From Veillonella sp. (GTDB taxonomy: Bacteria > Bacillota > Negativicutes > Veillonellales > Veillonellaceae), in NCBI GenBank assembly GCA_022737715.1, contig JAIITD010000028.1, forward strand, positions 1 through 16,012: a stretch of 16,012 bases of DNA. The letters run 5' to 3'. Position 1 is the first letter of the stretch. Every line of letters begins with the position of its first letter. A program made the translations under genes and the position numbers. Of the stretch, positions 13,174 to 16,012 are shown in pieces. The notes beneath the pieces were generated by a model. That model was not told the DNA's origin, ran no database searches, and saw nothing but the letters and a program-made list of their open reading frames with translations.

Positions 13174-13971
13174 ATGACTGATAATATCGTTTTATTCTAT
13201 CTATTTTTTATCGTAGTCGGATTTTTTACGGCTATGTTGGGTACTATTATTGGTGCCGGAGGTGGCATCATATTTGTACCTTTATTCATGTACTGGTTTC
13301 CAGAGTGGTCGCCATCCATGATTGTTGGCACATCGTTATTTTCTGTTATGTGTAATGCTATTTCAGGATCACTGGCATATCTTAAACAGAAAAAAGTGTA
13401 TATTAGCGCAGCTCTTATCTTTAGTGTAGCCACATTTCCAGGGGCCATTATAGGGGCTCAAATGTCTGATGACTTTTCTGGACCAGGATTTAAATTTGCC
13501 TTTGGATGTTTTATGCTATGTGCATCATTCTTAATTGGATTTAAGAATTTTGGTAAAAAGGGCGAGCGTAAGGAAGAATCTCTTACGATGGACCAAGTAA
13601 CCTATAATAAACCTATAGGCATTGGTATTAGTATAATTGTTGGTTTTATTTCCAGTATATTAGGTATTGGTGGTGGCCTTATACATGTGCCTGCTCTTAT
13701 TTACATCATGGGATTTCCAACCCATTTAGCGACGGCTACAAGCCATGCTATTTTGGCTGTATCTACGGCGGTTGGTGTTATTACCCATCTTGTAGAGAAC
13801 CACATCGTATTTAACATTGCCATCCCTGCTAGTATCGGCGCCATATTTGGGGCCCAAGCAGGCGCTCAAATAGCAAAACGACTCAGGGCTAAGGCCATCT
13901 TAGCACTTATGAGCATTGGCGTATTTGTACTGGCTGTTAAATTGATTATTGGATCCGGGATATTGTTTTAA
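13174..13971 (+). CDS. TauE/SafE (TSUP) family permease
   Basis: A 265-residue inner-membrane protein with about eight hydrophobic helices in two related halves. Each half has the family's glycine-rich motif: GTIIGAGGGIIFVPL at 23-37 and SILGIGGGLIHVPAL at 161-175. The family transports sulfite, organosulfonates and some other small anions. Its ATG is 10 bp after the larA stop with GAGGTG as ribosome binding site overlapping that stop, so the two are almost certainly translated from one mRNA. That link suggests it carries LarA's substrate or product, a 2-hydroxyacid or sulfonated analogue; this is inference. The terminator is likely the hairpin at 14230-14278, after the repeat array. Confidence 0.9.
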   Translation: MTDNIVLFYLFFIVVGFFTAMLGTIIGAGGGIIFVPLFMYWFPEWSPSMIVGTSLFSVMCNAISGSLAYLKQKKVYISAALIFSVATFPGAIIGAQMSDDFSGPGFKFAFGCFMLCASFLIGFKNFGKKGERKEESLTMDQVTYNKPIGIGISIIVGFISSILGIGGGLIHVPALIYIMGFPTHLATATSHAILAVSTAVGVITHLVENHIVFNIAIPASIGAIFGAQAGAQIAKRLRAKAILALMSIGVFVLAVKLIIGSGILF

Positions 13972-14000
13972 GTAGGATAGACCTTCATAGACACTGCTCT

Positions 14001-14200
14001 TTAAAAATAGAACAGGCCTGTACTAATTTATAAGAGCACTTAAGTGTGATACTTTTAAAAATAGAACAGGCCTGTACTAATTTATAAGAGTACCTAAATG
14101 TGATACTTTTACAAATAGAACACGCCTGTACTAATTTATGAGAGTGCCTATATATGATGCTTTTAAAATTAGAACACGCCTGTACTAATTTATAAGAGGT
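14001..14200. repeat. Tandem 54-bp repeats carrying the GAACAGGCCTGT palindrome (array 2)
   Basis: Four units with a 54-bp period; cores at 14007-14026, 14061-14080, 14115-14134 and 14169-14188. The first two read ATAGAACAGGCCTGTACTAA; the last two have CACGCC in place of CAGGCC. Spacers (TTTATAAGAG..., TGATACTTTTA) are also conserved but differ from those of array 1. The array lies between the TauE/SafE gene and its terminator, so it is probably transcribed. A minus-strand frame of 77 codons (13985-14218) reads through it but has no ribosome binding site. Confidence 0.9.
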
Positions 14201-14229
14201 CCTATATAGTCTAAACATAAGAAAAATAT

Positions 14230-14278
14230 AAAGGGCTGTAACAGAAATGGGATTACCTCATTTCTGCTACAGCCCTTT
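14230..14278. terminator. Bidirectional intrinsic terminator
   Basis: A 20-bp stem with one mismatch (14230-14249 AAAGGGCTGTAACAGAAATG against 14259-14278), loop GGATTACCT, flanked by A-rich and T-rich ends. It lies between the convergent permease gene and the toxin gene and can serve both. Confidence 0.9.
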
Positions 14279-14305
14279 TGCTGTTTTTATAACCCTATAT
14301 GTTAT

Positions 14306-14581
14306 TTAAAATAAATCTGCATGTGTTCCAGTCCGGAACAGAAATAACTCAAGTACATCTGCATCTTTTCGATAAATTAATAGCCAATCTGGTTCTATAT
14401 GACATTCTCGAAAATCTTTATAGTTTCCTGTAAGTGCGTGGTCACGATACTTTTGTTCTAAGGGAATTTCATCGGCGAGTTTATCTACGATAGATTGTAA
14501 TTTATCTAGTTTTAAGCCGCGTTTCTTAGCAGATTTTAGATCCTTTTTGAAAGCATTTGAAGCAACAATCTTAAGTTTCAT
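14306..14581 (-). CDS. yafQ: YafQ-family type II toxin (mRNA interferase)
   Basis: A 91-residue RelE-superfamily ribosome-dependent endoribonuclease of the YafQ type. The YafQ active-site set is intact: His48 (RDHAL), His61, Asp65 and Trp66 (HIEPDW), and His87 in RTGTHADLF. The N-terminus is lysine-rich, as usual. Its start overlaps the end of the antitoxin gene by 11 bp, the usual translational coupling. Regulation should be by the antitoxin-toxin complex at the promoter dyads 14886-14929. Confidence 0.93.
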   Translation of the reverse strand: MKLKIVASNAFKKDLKSAKKRGLKLDKLQSIVDKLADEIPLEQKYRDHALTGNYKDFRECHIEPDWLLIYRKDADVLELFLFRTGTHADLF

Positions 14582-14852
14582 TTTCTACATCCTTAAGTAA
14601 TTCTGCAAAATTACTATAACGTTTGTATTTTTCTGGATGAGCTTTCATAGTTTCGTATTCAGCTAATGCTTGTATTGTTTCTGTATTTGGTTTAGCACGT
14701 TTTACTTCGAAGGGGATACCATCATGACTTAATGCAGATTTTAAGAACATAGTGATGGCAGATGACATGCTGAGGCCTAAGTCATTAAACAATGCTTCAG
14801 CATCTTTTTTTAATAATTCGTCAACTCGTACATTGATATTAGTTGTAGCCAT
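14571..14852 (-). CDS. dinJ: DinJ/RelB-family antitoxin
   Basis: A 93-residue antitoxin with an N-terminal ribbon-helix-helix DNA-binding domain (about residues 1-45: TTNINVRVDELLKKDAEALF, then LGLSMSSAITMFLK) and a C-terminal toxin-binding tail. It neutralises the overlapping YafQ toxin and represses the operon. The ATG at 14852 (complement) is chosen because AGAGG lies 8 bp upstream; an in-frame GTG at 14861 overlaps that site. Confidence 0.93.
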   Translation of the reverse strand: MATTNINVRVDELLKKDAEALFNDLGLSMSSAITMFLKSALSHDGIPFEVKRAKPNTETIQALAEYETMKAHPEKYKRYSNFAELLKDVENET

Positions 14853-14875
14853 AATTATCACCTCTTTCTACTAAT

Positions 14876-14929
14876 ATTATATCAATTTGTAAAACAAAAT
14901 CAATCAAATGTATTTGTATGTTTTACATA
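14876..14929 (-). promoter_or_regulatory. Promoter and candidate operators of the toxin-antitoxin operon
   Basis: On the minus strand, TTGATT (14903-14898), a 16-bp spacer and TATAAT (14881-14876) form a promoter. Two 13-bp dyads with 3-bp centres flank the -35: TTTGT-AAA-ACAAA (14886-14898) in the spacer and TATGT-TTT-ACATA (14917-14929) upstream. Their 31-bp spacing is about three helical turns, suiting cooperative binding by a ribbon-helix-helix complex. Confidence 0.6.
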
Positions 14930-15324
14930 TTTTGGAGAGTAATAATAATAGATTACTATTAAAAATCGAGCAAATAGTAGATCTATTCCTAAAATGCATA
15001 ACTAATTTATATTGATAATTCCTAATGTGTAATATACAGGATACTAGGAAAATTCACATAAATATTCATATATTGGTGTAGATCTGTATTCATGTTATAG
15101 AGCGGTTGATTCCCATGGATACGCATGTTGATGGGGGATACCCATATGGGCTTTCATAAGTAGTTATCATATATTTTTATTGATGTATGTTCCAAGGAAA
15201 ACTACGCATTTTTCGGGTAAATGAAATCAACTTTCAACTAAGGCGTATTTTATATTGCGTATCTATAGAATTTATATTTCATATACAATTTATGCATAAT
15301 GGTAGCGACCGAAATGAGAACGGC
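14930..15324. other. Intergenic stretch without a recognisable gene
   Basis: AT-rich DNA between the divergent toxin-antitoxin operon and the dehydrogenase gene. I see only short dyads (AATAG-ATTA-CTATT near 14947-14960, CCCATATGGG at 15141-15150) and a few open frames under 20 codons with no ribosome binding site. No riboswitch or RNA gene was recognised. Confidence 0.5.
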
Positions 15325-15340
15325 GTATACTAGTTATAAA
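15325..15340 (+). promoter_or_regulatory. Likely -10 region of the lactate dehydrogenase-like gene
   Basis: GTATACTAGTTATAAA contains the -10 TATACT (15326-15331) and is identical to 9867-9882 in the ClC promoter; AACGGC precedes both. The -35 here is weak (TAGCGA, 15303-15308), which may mean activator dependence. Confidence 0.5.
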
Positions 15341-15377
15341 AGAAATTTTCCTAAGGATAGGATTGGAGGCTTTTCAA

Positions 15378-16012
15378 GTGAGTACATTAGTTAAAGATTA
15401 TGATCGTTTTGCCAAAGAGGCGCAAGCGATTTGTAAGGATCGTGTTTATACAGACCGTCTGCGCCGTTATGCGTATGGTGTAGATGCATCTTGTTACAGT
15501 TATTTACCAAAAGTAGTGGTAAAAGCAGAAAACGAATCCGAAGTACGTCGTCTTATTCGTTTGTGTCAACAATGCGGCACACCATTTACATTCCGTGCAG
15601 CTGGTTCTTCTTTGTCTGGTCAATGTTCCAGTGAAGACGTGCTTATCGTTTGTAATGATGGCTTCAAAAAAATGGAAGTTATCGACGATGGTAAAGCATT
15701 GCGTTGCGAATGTGGCGTTATCGGTTCTGATGCGAATGATTTGTTGAAACCATACAACCGTAAAATCGGTCCAGACCCTGCAACGCTTGCAACAGCATTG
15801 GTAGGCGGTATTTTAAATAATAACTCCTCCGGTATGTGCTGCGGTACTGCACAAAACTCTTATAAAACAATTCGCTCTATTCGCGTTGTCTTATTAGATG
15901 GTTCCATTTTGGATACATCCGATAAAAAGAGTATCGATCAATTCCTCAAAGAAAAACCACAAATGGTTGAAGATATTTTGCAATTGCGCAAAGAAATCTT
16001 GGCTGATGAAGA
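15378..16012 (+). CDS. FAD-binding D-lactate/glycolate dehydrogenase-type oxidoreductase (5' part, cut by window end)
   Basis: The first 211 codons of an open frame that runs off the window. GTG start with GGAGG (15365-15369) 8 bp upstream. The visible part is the FAD-binding type 4 (PCMH/GlcD-like) domain: FRAAGSSLSGQC, then IGPDPAT and GGILNNNSSGMCCG, which bind the FAD pyrophosphate. Similar proteins oxidise D-lactate, glycolate or other 2-hydroxyacids to the 2-oxoacid; many in anaerobes continue into an Fe-S cluster (CCG) domain, which cannot be checked here. Together with LarA 2 kb upstream it would allow both lactate enantiomers to be used, though they are not in one operon. Confidence 0.88.
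   Translation, partial: MSTLVKDYDRFAKEAQAICKDRVYTDRLRRYAYGVDASCYSYLPKVVVKAENESEVRRLIRLCQQCGTPFTFRAAGSSLSGQCSSEDVLIVCNDGFKKMEVIDDGKALRCECGVIGSDANDLLKPYNRKIGPDPATLATALVGGILNNNSSGMCCGTAQNSYKTIRSIRVVLLDGSILDTSDKKSIDQFLKEKPQMVEDILQLRKEILADE

Noticed and set aside
13985..14218. Minus-strand 77-codon repeat protein as a real gene
   Set aside because: No ribosome binding site before its ATG, and the frame comes from the tandem repeats; kept only as a finding.
15121..15160. Another CsoR-like operator at GGGGGATACCCATATGGGC
   Set aside because: The symmetric part is CCCATATGGG, which lacks the ATAC/GTAT flanks on both sides and does not overlap a promoter.

Overview
The window looks like a chromosomal segment from a diderm Firmicute of the Negativicutes, most likely Veillonella or a close relative. 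That is inferred from gene content (a lactate-racemase homologue, an FAD-linked lactate/glycolate dehydrogenase, a FucO-type alcohol dehydrogenase), strong AGGAGG-type ribosome binding sites, and AT-rich intergenic DNA packed with hairpins. No rRNA, tRNA, CRISPR array, transposase or phage gene was found.

Layout. 1-507: tandem palindromic repeats, then a promoter with two CsoR-like operators. 508-3137: a P1B-type metal ATPase followed by a nitroreductase, ending at an intrinsic terminator. 3205-3586: a mini-cassette with the same promoter/operator architecture, a 71-residue protein whose first 14 residues line up with the ATPase N-terminus, and a near-identical terminator. 3691-3877: REP-like and cruciform DNA. 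3956-6676: an OhrR-like MarR regulator without any cysteine, a small secreted protein, a double-domain CMD-family protein and an M50 (site-2 protease type) membrane peptidase. 6798-7031 (minus): a BFD-like [2Fe-2S] protein. 7302-8450: a GH3 NagZ-like lipoprotein. 8592-9743: FucO. 9924-11468: a ClC Cl-/H+ antiporter with a C-terminal RCK_C-like domain. 11485-11835: an inverted pair of REP-like modules inside long hairpins. 11889-13971: LarA plus a TauE/SafE permease, tightly coupled. 14001-14200: a second tandem palindrome array. 14306-14852 (minus): a DinJ/YafQ toxin-antitoxin pair. 15378 to the window end: the 5' part of a D-lactate/glycolate dehydrogenase-type flavoprotein.

How the genes fit together. 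LarA, FucO and the FAD dehydrogenase all act on C3 2-hydroxy compounds, which suits a lactate-based lifestyle, but they are separate transcription units here. The ATPase operon and the 71-residue gene probably share one metal-responsive repressor whose gene is not in this window. The OhrR-like regulator probably represses itself through a dyad over its own -10 box.

The strongest unexplained signals are non-coding: (i) a palindrome family with core TTAGAACAGGCCTGTTCTAA, present as a 51-bp array, a 54-bp array and a solitary perfect copy; (ii) a REP-like module of 41-53 nt with a compensatory base-pair change, set inside locus-specific long stems; (iii) the duplicated operator/promoter/terminator frame around the ATPase operon and the mini-gene. 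All assignments come from reading the sequence by eye; no database search was run.
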